A stretch of DNA of 64,000 nt, from the NCBI GenBank assembly GCA_014898425.1, contig RCSZ01000011.1:1858501-1922500 (forward strand), in the 5' to 3' direction. The translations under genes and the position numbers were made by a program. The DNA comes from Botryotinia globosa (taxonomy: Eukaryota; Ascomycota; Leotiomycetes; Helotiales; Sclerotiniaceae). Below are positions 1 to 10,375 of this stretch, one piece after another. The notes beneath the pieces are model-generated. The model worked only from the letters and a program-made list of their open reading frames with translations, searched no databases and was not told the DNA's origin. The number at the start of each line of letters is the position of its first letter. The stretch's first letter is position 1.

Positions 1-460
1 ATCTATTCCTCTGCGATGCATGACTCTACTTGCCACAACCATCACAACCTCAATACCTTATCAGACCGGTGAATCGTCTACCTGTGATCGTATTTACCTA
101 GTCGCTAGCGGGGATAGCTCAGAGTGGTTTTAGAACATGCTGGAATTCCGTTTACTTATCTATAACTGGATACCTAGGTACGGAGACCACATCGCAGCTA
201 TATTTCAATGCATCTGTAAGTGTTGATGGATGGAAGCTACCTTGGTCCACGGAAGCTCTCGCAGATAATTTTTCGCTCATAAGTTCCATCTGAAGTATTG
301 TACTATTCGCGCTATTCTGGGTTGACCTCTTCGACACTTTCTACCACTGCCATCACTGTCACTGCGCCTAGTACAACCATAGCTCCCTCGGCCATGACTC
401 GTGTAGTCGTGGCCGTGACTCTTACAGTTGTATGCAATTATTACGAAGAAGGCATTATTA
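1..460. other. left-edge region, no supported gene
   Basis: I see no convincing gene here. Short open frames exist on both strands but have no recognisable domain and no clear start. One copy of the dispersed palindrome TACCTAGGTA lies at 171-180. Confidence 0.5.
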
Positions 461-697
461 ATGGGTAACAAATATGAAGGGGGGGATGAAGAGCGGGGGA
501 AGAAGGCACGAGATGTAGTGCGTAAGGTGGGAAATTTCGACATTCAAATTTCGGAGTATTATCAGAAAGATCCTAAGGTTGAGGAAGCTCAGAAAACTTT
601 CCTTGTTTATCCTAATGCTCTACAAAAGAATTATGCCAATCATAATGTCGAGGGGATTATAAGAAAATATAAAGAAATGATAAATTACTTAGCTTGA
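461..697 (+). CDS. small hypothetical ORF, 78-79 aa
   Basis: An ATG at 461 opens a frame of about 78 codons ending in TGA at 695-697. The product is charged and Lys/Glu-rich with no signal peptide, membrane segment or known motif. The frame extends upstream to 428 only through a TTG codon. A stop lies at 416-418, so if this is part of a larger gene the upstream exon must join by splicing. It could be the last exon of a degraded gene or a chance ORF in AT-rich DNA. I do not recognise it. Confidence 0.2.
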   Translation: MGNKYEGGDEERGKKARDVVRKVGNFDIQISEYYQKDPKVEEAQKTFLVYPNALQKNYANHNVEGIIRKYKEMINYLA

Positions 698-2406
698 TGT
701 ACCCCTGAAATTGTACTGGATTCTACTTTAAATACCTAATGTAAATGAAAATAAGACAGAAAATCCATTACTGTGACTCATCGTATGCGCTAACTAAAGA
801 CTTTAGTCTTTCAATTCAATTGTTCAATCTCTATTAAACCAGCTTCTAGATCATCTATTACTAAAACATCTTTCCCAATACTAATATAAACCAAATAGTT
901 TCTCCCCCTCCCCCTCCCCCCCCCAAAAGAAAGAAAAAGAAACTTTGTCTGTCGGCTAACTATTCATAATAAAACCAACCACTCGTCTACGAGGGTCGCT
1001 ACAGGTCAAAATGAGTCCTACCGACCACGCTCACCTAGAATGGCCGGCAGACTTTTTCTAATACCCAGCACGTACTCGCACTATGATTGTGAATTCGACA
1101 ATGATACGACCATAGCGAAAATCTCTCAAGTCGATTCGTACCAATAATGTAGCGTATGAAACCATGAATGCTTTTCACGGTATTATCACCTGACCGAACC
1201 ACCTAACAAACTCCCTACTAATGATATCAAACCCTAACAACTAACAAATAACAACTAACCATTGCATTCTATTCATTCTATTATAGTAATAAATACCTCC
1301 TAGATAGCCTCGCAACCCGGAGAAAAAGCCAAACACCAAACCCGCAAAAATGAAAGGAAATTCAGATATAATTTCTTTTCAAAATTGAATTAAAATTGAA
1401 TCAAGAGTCTTTATATATTATAACACTTTTTAAAAATGAAGAAATAAATTTATTTTTTAGTAAAATCATAGATTATCAAACTTTTTTAAAAGAAAACCTT
1501 TGAATTTCGTTTTGATATTAAATTTTGATCAAGGTGTAGAATTTTGGTGTCCAGCTTGTTCTCCCGGTCGCGAGGTACCTAGGTACTCTCCTATCCCCTA
1601 GACCGCTAGAAATAGACTCCGAAAGTAGTCCGTATAATATACCTTGAATAATACAACCTTATTGAACAGAATAGCTATTTTAATGATTTTTTAATCACAT
1701 TTTTTATATTATTAAATTTTGATTTCAAATATTGATTTTTTATAATTCAAAAAAAAAAGATTGAAAATTAATATATATTATTATATTAAAAGTTTTGATA
1801 TGAAAAAAATATTGATTAAATTTTATATCAAAAAATAAAAATAAATATTGAATTAAATTCAAGAAATCTAGATAATCTAATTAGTCAATAAGACTCTGTT
1901 AAACAACGAAGCTTATTTCCAGCGGTCTAGATGATATATATATATATATATATATATATCATCAGAATAATCCCCACCACACCCCAACAAACACCCCAGA
2001 GCAACTATTAATAAAACAATCACAAGAAAGAACCCCAATATCATTGGCATTACGATATTATAGGTCTGATATTCGGTCCTCACGGTCCGCAGAATCAGTA
2101 TGTTGTCTTGGGCCTCCAACAATTGCCACCCATAATAAAGGCCACGTGACTACAATCACCATCTTATAAATAGAGCATATATCCGTCACTCTAATGAACT
2201 CCAAACTCAATCAAATCTCCATCACGTTCTTCATTATCGTCATATCACACTCCAATATCAACTACGAGATCCTCTCTTATACTTTTACATCCAAGCCGAT
2301 AAGAGATAAAGGAAGGTGATTTCCGATACTTTGTTCCATACATACAGCATATACATCTCTATCAATCGACGAAAGCCGTTCAAATTTATTCGCATTTCTA
2401 TACATC
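698..2406. other. intergenic, AT-rich block with (TA)n
   Basis: No gene seen. Positions about 1350-1880 are very AT-rich with long A and T runs and look like RIP-degraded or otherwise decayed sequence. A (TA)n tract lies at 1934-1959 and a TACCTAGGTA palindrome at 1576-1585. The right end probably holds the promoter of the ORF at 2407. Confidence 0.5.
2165..2172 (+). promoter_or_regulatory. TATA box candidate upstream of the 2407 ORF
   Basis: TATAAATA lies 235 bp upstream of the ATG at 2407, followed by a C/A-rich leader typical of fungal 5' UTRs. The assignment is inference from position and consensus. Confidence 0.35.
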
Positions 2407-2712
2407 ATGAGTAGTAACACCCCCAGATCCAAAGCAGGCAAGGGTGCAGAAGGGAAAGAAAGTCGAAGCAAATCCCGTGAACGATCACAACATCAACAAC
2501 CACAACCACAACCACAACCATCAAAGTCACGCAATGATAGACAGGAAACAGAGCCTGCCACAGAGAACCGTGCCAATCGCAACAAAATAAATAAAATGGA
2601 AAGTGAATTGAAACGTGCCAAGGAAGATCTTTCAGTGTCTGCAGAAGCTATAGCAAAGCTAGAGAAAGATTTGGCATATCAGAGAAGCATACGACCGCGA
2701 CGAGAAGGCTAA
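2407..2712 (+). CDS. small coiled-coil protein, unknown function
   Basis: Single-exon frame of 101 aa. The N-terminal half is low complexity, rich in Ser, Lys, Arg and Gln/Pro (a QP repeat around residues 30-38). The C-terminal part from about residue 58 is a heptad-like Lys/Glu/Leu helix that should form a short coiled coil. No catalytic motif, signal peptide or membrane span is visible. The coil breaks into a basic tail after residue 94. A +1-type shift near 2683 would instead continue a coil-like reading to a stop at about 2752, so the annotated end may be wrong through sequence error, mutation or a missed splice. TATAAATA lies upstream. I do not recognise the family. Confidence 0.5.
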   Translation: MSSNTPRSKAGKGAEGKESRSKSRERSQHQQPQPQPQPSKSRNDRQETEPATENRANRNKINKMESELKRAKEDLSVSAEAIAKLEKDLAYQRSIRPRREG

Positions 2713-3512
2713 ACTCATAGCTAATTCCCCTCTAAACCAATCAAACCAGGAGTAACAACATAACATTTTCCATCTAAAGCAAACAAGAGGTGATACTCTA
2801 ACCGTGAGAATTACCATACCAAACTAGATAGATAGAATATAACAAGATAAGAATGAGATGCATATCGCACATGAAAATCTAGGTATTGTGTCGTTGAAAA
2901 CCTTACACGTGAAGATTACTCGGATGTAAATATCCATTGTATGATTGATACAGTACTATGATTGATACAGTACTGCCATATGAAGCTGTGATGAATAGCT
3001 TCGCAGGATATAGTCTAGTATCGAAGGGTGACCCGACTTTTATCGACTCTTAATGAGTAGTAATGTCAAGCGGACTTTGATCAATTGTCCTGATGTAGGT
3101 AGTAATGTCAAGGGGTGCCGAGTAAGTAGATAGGTATGCAAGAACCCTCTTTTCTAGGAAATCAATGAATTGCGCAGGGAAGAGATGAGACGAATGACAG
3201 TTTATTATGAAGATGAGATGAGATATGAAAATGAACAAGCTTAAAAATAAATCAACATTCATCAAATCTCACTGGAGATATCTGCCAACAGTAACAAGTG
3301 GTGCTTGGTAGTTTCTGAATATTACATTGAGATTATACTATATTCGACCATATAACTCCAAAGATCCAAACCATTTTGATCCATGTACCTACCTACCCAT
3401 TCCAAGCACCATATTCAACCCAATCCAATCCAGCCCAGCCAAGCCAAGCCCAGACCAACCTCATCCGAGTCATACATCATTTATTCATTCGTTCTCTTCG
3501 AGTCCTTCACCC
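2713..3512. other. intergenic, no gene seen
   Basis: About 800 bp with no supported coding sequence. It should contain the 3' ends of the plus-strand coiled-coil ORF and of the minus-strand UstYa-like gene, which converge here. Confidence 0.5.
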
Positions 3513-4547
3513 TTATGGTATACTCTCTAGAACATCACTCTCCTTCGGTCTCTGTAGAAAATCTGGCGGTCCACCCGCAGGTAATTGTCTTTCCTCTGCC
3601 CATTGTCTTATGGCATCAAAGTTTTTGCATTGGTGTTCGGTATTGAAATCTACGAATGCTTGTGGTTTGGATTTATCCCACCAAACTTGGCCGAGGACGC
3701 CGGTGTCGACTTGGCACATGAGTTGTTGGCGGATGATATCTAGACAATGGGCTGGAGGATGTTAGGATATGTTGCGATTGAGGTATTTATGGAGATAGAT
3801 TGGAATGGTTTGTGAAGTGGTAAATTGGAGATAAACTTACAGACGTGGTATTGAACGATATTATCATCATTCACAAATGCTCCTTCTCCTTGATCGTGAT
3901 AATAATCGTAGTTATAGTATAGAGATTGTCTCACAAGGTTGAGACAATGTAAGTGATGTAGTCCTTCCAAATTGACCGGGAATCCTCCTCCGTATTTTTC
4001 ATTGATTTGGACGTGAGCAGATGTCAATCCGGATTTCTCTGCTTCACTCGCTGGTAATGCGAAACTTCGATCTATGGAGAATTAGCTTTGGTCGAGTCAA
4101 TTGACTCATATATACAATAGTACTTACAATGTACTCCCAGGCTTCCCCATGCTGCATCCACTTCCGGGCCTGCTTTTAATCGGAACGCATTTTCTTTCAT
4201 GAATGATCCATTGAACATGACTGGCTGATATGATGTATCGATATCATTCAAAATAGGAGCTATTTTCACATTAGAACAAGAGATGAGAGGATCGAATGCT
4301 GGGTCATACAGTAATGTTGCACATAACTAGGACATGATTTCGCGGGATCCGCTACAAATCGAGAACCAATCCATATACCAAATCCAACTGACAACAACGA
4401 CACTACCGGCAGTGATAACATGTACCAAATGGTGCCATTTCTTCTGGATGTTGGCTTATATGTTGGCTCGGGATTCGAAAGTAAGCCCTCACCATCTTCT
4501 GATTGAGGTACTTGATTGTACTTGTCTGTAAATGGAGAATAAGACAT
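3513..4547 (-). CDS. UstYa-like oxidase (DUF3328), 279 aa, 4 exons
   Basis: Exons on the minus strand are 4547-4310, 4259-4128, 4071-3841 and 3751-3513, with introns of 50, 56 and 89 bp, all in phase 1. The product begins with a cytosolic tail, has one membrane segment at about residues 40-61, then a luminal domain with YSPI, FNGSF and AGPEVDAAW signatures. It carries both hallmark HxxHC motifs, HHLHC at 162-166 and HVSHC at 199-203. The second motif is rebuilt exactly across the last intron, which supports the splicing. UstYa/UstYb proteins are known to oxidise and cyclise ribosomal peptide cores such as ustiloxin and asperipin in the secretory pathway. Here the substrate is unknown; a tyrosine-rich secreted repeat gene lies 2.4 kb away in divergent orientation. 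An upstream TTG-initiated extension exists, but the ATG at 4547 is the natural start. Confidence 0.92.
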
Positions 4548-5062
4548 ATCGACAAATGGATATGGTGGGGTACAGTTCAAAGTTCAAGAGGAAGGGTATC
4601 TTGGACAACGATGGATCATTCGACAGTATACATACAGTATCCGACGATATCAGATGAAGATACAAATTAACTTTGTATGAAAAAGAGGAGATGAATGAAG
4701 TGAGGTTAGGAAAAGGGTTTGTTCGTTCGACTTGATCAGCGACTTCGCCATCCAAGTATCTATCTAGGTCGTTCAAATACTTTTAGTCCCAATTGTCTAG
4801 TCAAACTCATCTGAGCCCTAGACTATCGAATGGAAGTGATGATCCGATTTGATAAGAAGAAAACATGACACCAGATTGGAAAGAGTCATGATGCATGTTC
4901 CAAGACTTTTATTAATAGGCTTGACTTGTGTTGTGCTGTACGAGGTTGGTTCGGTGGATGAAGTGGAACTGATGTACGATATGATGTGAATGTGGAAAAC
5001 AACGATGAAGGCTTAGTAATAGCGGTATGGTGGATATGGTGGATATGGTAAGATGAGAGATA
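4548..5062. other. intergenic, probable UstYa-like gene promoter
   Basis: This is the shared upstream side of the minus-strand UstYa-like gene, bounded to the right by the TIR element. I see no coding sequence and no clear single promoter motif. Confidence 0.4.
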
Positions 5063-5471
5063 TAGTAAAACCTCTTTATAAGGATACCGGTTTTTGTGAT
5101 CTTTTTTAAGGATATATAGAGGTATTCTTGTATAAAGGTATTTGATTAATTTTGATTTGATAATAATTGATTTCTGATTAGTTTTGATTGGGTTATATTT
5201 TGTGATAATTTTATAACAATTTTAGAAATTTTTCTATTTTTGTAATATATGATTAAATTCTTTATATAATATTATATTATAGTTTAAATTCTAATGATTT
5301 TATTAGTTTAATAAGGATATATGTAATTTTGGGATCGAAAAAGATAAGAATATTTTTATAAAGAGGTTTTAAGAATATAAGCTTTTTTAGTTCTAAAATT
5401 TTTAGGATCTAAAAAATAAGGATAATAGAGGTTATTTTTATAGGGGGGATCCTTATACAGAGGTTTTACTG
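5063..5471. mobile_element. non-autonomous TIR element (pogo/Tc1-like MITE), 409 bp
   Basis: The left end reads (T/C)AGTAAAACCTCT then TATAAGGAT; the right end is its inverted complement with few mismatches. The element is flanked by TA on both sides (5061-5062 and 5472-5473), the target duplication of Tc1/mariner/pogo elements. The interior is extremely AT-rich, has no ORF and contains degraded copies of the end motif (for example around 5356-5372). The left-end T in place of C is what RIP would produce. Pogo-type transposons commonly start CAGTAAAACCTC or similar, so a pogo-derived MITE is my best reading. Confidence 0.7.
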
Positions 5472-5501
5472 TACCGGTAGTTGTAGAAGGAAGCAAGCAT
5501 G

Positions 5502-5581
5502 TTGAGAACTCGAGAACTTGAGAACTTGAGAACTTGAGAACTTGAGAACTTGAGAACTTGAGAACTTGAGAACTTGAGAAC
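5502..5581. repeat. 8-bp minisatellite, 10 copies
   Basis: Ten tandem copies of TTGAGAAC, the second being TCGAGAAC, followed by a partial TCGAG. It starts 30 bp after the end of the TIR element. Confidence 0.95.
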
Positions 5582-6927
5582 TCGAGGTGACTCTGCATCC
5601 CCCGGTAACGTAACTTGATCGACAAATCACTATTGAGTGGGGAAATCTGCGGGCTGCGGGTATCTTTCAGGGATCAAGTTCATACCCAGGTAGGGTACTT
5701 AGGTACACATCGCTTGTTCATTTAGTGTCGGGTATGCTGGAAAAATGGGAAAATACTGTAGCGTCCGACACCGACAGCTAATCCTCTTTTACATTGTGTT
5801 GTCAGTTTGACTTGGCGGTGTTGTTTCTTGTTTCTAAATATACTTCTTCAATTCACTTACTTCACTTCCAAGGTTTGTGACTACTGCACCAAGTATCACC
5901 TACCAGTTCTCACAACTTTTCACGTCAACATAAGGTTTTTTGACAACACCCTTTTTCGTATTCTTCACACTAGGACTACCCTCGACTAGATACCCTAGAT
6001 ACCGTGCTACCCTCAACATCCTCGATACCATCAGAAGTCAAAGGAATAAGCATTTTACTATCTATATCTGATCTTATCTTTGCTTTCTCCACAATCGAAA
6101 AGATATCCAGTTATCCCGTCGTTCCAGAATGCCAAGATCAGAAAGAATGGATCTTTGTGCGTTCTCGTATCAATCACCTGAACGTAGATCATCAAAGATA
6201 CGAGCCACCCAACACGAGTTTAAACTGTTAGACCCCGCAATTTCTATGCAACCTTGGTCTGTTACACCAGATTCCAACCTCACATAAGCCTTCCACTGAT
6301 GACACTGTGTGAATATTCGCTGCGGCGACAGTATTTTCCGCAAGACCCAAATGTACCATCAGCCAAGTGGCTATGCAGATACGAATTAAGCGATGCCGCG
6401 ATGGTAAACGTAGGTATTCAGAAGCTGAGTTGGTGGGCTGATGTTCGCCATACGTACAATGTGCGGGATGGGATGAATCTACTTGGTCTCGTACTCCTTA
6501 CTTCCGAGCTCTAGCACGTCTTTAGGTTTCTATATCGCTGAATAGCTATCAGTGTTAATGTCGGTGTGTTAGCCCGAGTAGGAATTTCCCAAGTATCATG
6601 ACGTGGGAGTAATATCGTGCCTATTCAGAAAGTTACAACTTGACCGATTGAATGACATGTTGCCAAGAATAGATACTTATGATACTTTTCTTACGTGGGT
6701 GAAAGTATCGCCTGTTTCGGTAAGATGTATCCAGATAGATATTCTTGACAATACATTGAGGCGGGTGTCTAGACTCTAGACGGATGGTAGTATCCTGAAG
6801 TTATTTAAGATCCATCACCCCACGACATTTGATCATTATTCTCATCAACCACCATCTCTCTTCTTCTATTACTCATATCTCTCTCTATCATTCCCAATCC
6901 ATTTACTCCAATCAAATCACATTCAAT
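5582..6927. other. intergenic upstream of the Tyr-rich repeat gene
   Basis: No convincing gene. Short frames at 5807-5989, 6004-6231 and 6254-6514 lack domains and look fortuitous. The last 130 bp form a C/T-rich leader (about 6830-6927) that is probably the 5' UTR of the gene at 6928. Confidence 0.45.
6802..6809 (+). promoter_or_regulatory. TATA-like element of the Tyr-rich repeat gene
   Basis: TATTTAAG lies 119 bp before the ATG at 6928, ahead of a CT-rich stretch typical of fungal transcription start regions. Inferred from position only. Confidence 0.35.
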
Positions 6928-7611
6928 ATGCTTTTCTCAAGAGACTTGATCATGCTTTTGGCATTCGCCGCTGTTGGCGCTGTCGCTGCACCTGTTGCAG
7001 AACCTCAACCAGAAGCCAAAGCTGATGCTTCTCCAGCGGACTATGGTAAATGTGAGACTGCCTTCATGATAGCTTTGGAGTAGAGTGCTAATCCATATTT
7101 CTAGATGGTGATTACGGAAACTATGGAACATACGATAAATACCCATCCTCTTCCTCCGTCACACCTACACCAACACCAACACCAGTTGGATATGGTCGCT
7201 ATGCCAGCTGTAAGCAGACACATCAATCACACCTTTTGAGTCCACAGTCTAATGATTTTGTAGACGGTACCTACAAGAATGTCAGAGAAGCCGCACCAGA
7301 GCCTGCTCCAGTAGAAAAGCGTGCTGGCTACGGAAACTATGGAGACTGTAAGTCAATTTAATCCAATATATTTCATAGGCTTCATATTCACATCAATTTT
7401 TTCTCTGGAATCTTGGATTTATGACTATGAAATGCTGACCCAACCTCTTATAGATGGCAACTACGAAAACTACCCCCCCGCCTCTACCTCCTCCACCTCC
7501 TCCACCACCGTCACCCCAACCCCAACTCCCACCCCAGCCGGCTACACAAACTACGGTTCCTACGGTTCCTACAACAACTACAAGCGCGATGCCGATAACG
7601 CTCAAGCTTAA
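6928..7611 (+). CDS. secreted Tyr/Gly-rich repeat protein with Kex2 sites, 154 aa, 4 exons
   Basis: Exons are 6928-7045, 7105-7209, 7264-7347 and 7454-7611; all three introns are phase 1 and each interrupts the first base of a Tyr or Asp codon inside a YG-type motif. Residues 1-20 are a clear signal peptide ending in AVAA. A short Pro/Glu/Ala propeptide follows. The rest is an internal duplication: YGNYG-type block, Ser/Thr linker, VTPTPTPTP, GYxxYxSYG block, then a basic site. Basic sites are VR (81-82), EKR (92-94) and YKR (145-147). Nineteen tyrosines fall in residues 39-145, mostly in Y-x-x-Y spacing. KR sites after a signal peptide suggest Golgi Kex2 cleavage into peptides. It may be a ribosomal-peptide precursor, a cell-wall/adhesive protein, or a secreted effector. 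No known family is recognised. Confidence 0.8.
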
Positions 7612-9234
7612 GCCGATGAATCTTGTGACGAATTTTATTTTGTAATTACTACGTGAGTTGCATTTCTCTTTTCCAACACACGTTGGGCAGAATCACATAC
7701 TAACAGCGGAAACAGACTCCTTTATGACTGAATGATATACGCCCCTTTGGATAAATAATGATTATTATAATGATATGATACGATATGGTATGAAACTGCT
7801 CCTACAGCAAGCATGGATTTGGGAACGAAGAACGAGAATGAGAGAAGATGGATGAATGGATGGAAGGATTGAATAGTTTAGCTTGAGCAATCGAAAGAAA
7901 CTCTGATCCTTAACCTTTACTTCACTTTGCATTTTGAATCATCAGATCGTGAGAACAACTGTGAATACTTCACAACGCAAATATCACCCAGTAACTAAAC
8001 CGTGATAAGGGATAAAGTACCTAGGTAGTATCTAACATTCCCCTCCGCCAGCGGGGCGTGCACCGAGTAATTTACCAATTCACACCCCACCAGAATCACC
8101 AGAATCATGAAAACACACTAACCCCAAAACCCTCTAGCGCATTTTCCAATTTTTCCACCATATATTTTTTTCTCCAAAGCTCAACCTGCAATGTTTATTC
8201 TTCACCATCTCTGTGTACATACCTAGGTACCTACCCAATCATGGCGACGAAGCTGTTTGCGCTTTATTGCTTTGAGCGATGGATCGATACATGATTGATG
8301 GTTCATGATCAATGAGCTATCATTTGAGAAGTCGGGCATACTCAAGTAGCGCGCAAAATCCATCCATCTACATCCATACATACATCCATCCATTCAATCA
8401 CCAATCACCGCAATCTGCGCGCGAAACTACAACAACTAACCACCTGGGCACATCTTCATCTCCAAGGCTCAGCCCTCAGCCTCCATCTCAATCACAACCG
8501 TACGTTCCCTCTCTTCTATTTCCCCAACCCATCTCATCCACACATTTTTCCCCCAAGACCCAAAAAATAAAATGATGATCAACACATACGTTATACCCAG
8601 CTCACTCAGAGACACAAGTTGTCATTGCTGAGAACGCGTTCAGCTTCTGATTTATTTTTTTAACTCTTTTCTTTCTTCGCAACTTTTCACGAATGAGATT
8701 TGGAAGAATGTTGAGACTAATTTGGTTTCTGCATAGGATATGAAGTTTTATATGAGGTTGTTGGTTTGAGGTTGGATAGAATCGGCATGGGGATGAGGGA
8801 TTGTAGGAGGTCTACAATGTGCGGGAGTGAGCGGTATATATGATGTTTGTCTTGAGTTTGCTGGGGCTGCTGGCAGCTTCTCTGGCTTACTAAACACCGT
8901 ATCTCCGCACGCTTCTTACCGGCCTCTAGCAGGTAGGTCCAACAAGCTAGCTCAATCAATATACTTTATTATTCTTCATCTATCTATCTTTCTGTCTATC
9001 ATACCAGTCTGTTTCTGTCTATTATCTATTATACACATGCAATTGATGAATCATCCATCCATCATGTCTTCGAACTCCACGCCAAATGCTATGCGATACC
9101 CAATACCAAAATGCTCGATGTAGCTAACGCCTGATACCTTCACAACCAATACCATATTCTTCACTTTTTCCTCGCTGTATGCATTTCTCTCATAGATATC
9201 ACGAAACGATTCGAGAAAGAAAGATTCCCTTCCC
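7612..9234. other. intergenic, no gene seen
   Basis: About 1.6 kb with no supported coding sequence. Two TACCTAGGTA palindromes lie only 202 bp apart at 8018-8027 and 8220-8229. Several short C/T-rich frames have no domain content. Confidence 0.5.
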
Positions 9235-10375
9235 TCAAACTCGAATTACTCCCCGAATCCGGCTCCAACCCGTCGCCATAACTCCCTTTTTCCTCTCACT
9301 CCCAGCATATTCTCTCTCTCCCTGTCTCTCCACATCAGTCTCACTCATGCCTCTCTCCCCGTTTCTATTCCCTTCTTCCCCAATTCCATCCGCCCCCCTT
9401 CCTTCCTCCGTATCCCTCTTCTCCTTCTCCCTCATCAAGAACCCCTGACGCCTATACAAACCCACGAAATTCCACGTCCCCCACAACTGCGCCGCCATAA
9501 ACACCGCATGCAACAAGGGCGTGGAGATTTTGAACGCCAATGTCCATCGATTCCACAAACTTCCAAAGAGAAACATCGTGACGATTGTCTCGGCGATTGT
9601 GCCAGTGAAGGTGGTGATCGCTGCCATGCGAAAGATTTTGCGGAGGAAAGCGTGGGAGGTGGGGTTGCAGCGGTAGAGAATTATGGTGAGGTGGGGGAGG
9701 AATTCAGAGAGGATGTCGAAGGCTCCTTTGAGGGGGAGGGGTTGTGTTAGTGGATCGAGGTAGAGAGGGAGTGGGTTATAAAGAGATAGGGGTATGGAGA
9801 TTCGGGTGAAGATTTGTAAGGGAAGAAAACATACCCCAGACCGTACACAAAATAAACTCAATCGTGGCGTCCCTCTCCTTTACCAAGTCCAAACTTATCG
9901 CAATAGCACTCTGGCCAATCAAAATGGTTCCAATATGATGTCCCACACTCACTGGACTGATCTTCGGTCGATACAGTAACTCAAATATATACATTGCGAT
10001 TAACATTTGCGCGGCGATGATAAGTACATCTCCCATTGTGGTCTCGCTTCCTGGCGCGAATGAGGAATGTAGAGAGCTGGTGAGAAATGTGACGGAGATG
10101 AAAGGATAGGCAGCGAGGATCAGGATGAGTATCTTTGTGAGGCCGGCGATGTGGTGGTTGACGAAGCCAGAACGGAGGGCGGAGCCCAAGGGCATGGTTG
10201 TGAAGGTGGCGCCGTAGAGGTAGGGGAGCAGGAGAGGTTCGAAGAGGTAGTAGCGGATGAGGAAGTAGAGAATGAGGATTATGGAGAGGATGAGACCGGA
10301 GAAGGAAGAGAGTTTGGAGATGGTTTCGAGGGGGATTTTGGTGATGTGTGGGGAGTCGGTGTATGGGGCGGTCAT
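9235..10375 (-). CDS. multi-pass membrane protein, TLC-like, 343 aa, 2 exons
   Basis: Exon 1 is 10375-9835 and exon 2 is 9725-9235, joined over a 109-bp phase-1 intron to give a continuous TVWGAFDILSEF reading. The protein has about seven hydrophobic segments. Near the middle, a YRPKISPVSVGHHIGT segment matches the HH-centred region typical of TLC (TRAM-Lag1-CLN8) domains. The C-terminal ~70 residues are hydrophilic, rich in Glu, Arg and Gly, and probably cytosolic. TLC proteins act in the ER in lipid synthesis or sensing, but this one lacks a clear ceramide synthase signature, so substrate and role are unknown. The TLC assignment rests on one motif and topology. Confidence 0.75.

Noticed and set aside
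111..150. tRNA-like stretch GGGATAGCTCAGAGTGG
   Set aside because: It resembles a D-arm/A-box, but no matching acceptor stem or B-box (GGTTCGANNCC) follows.
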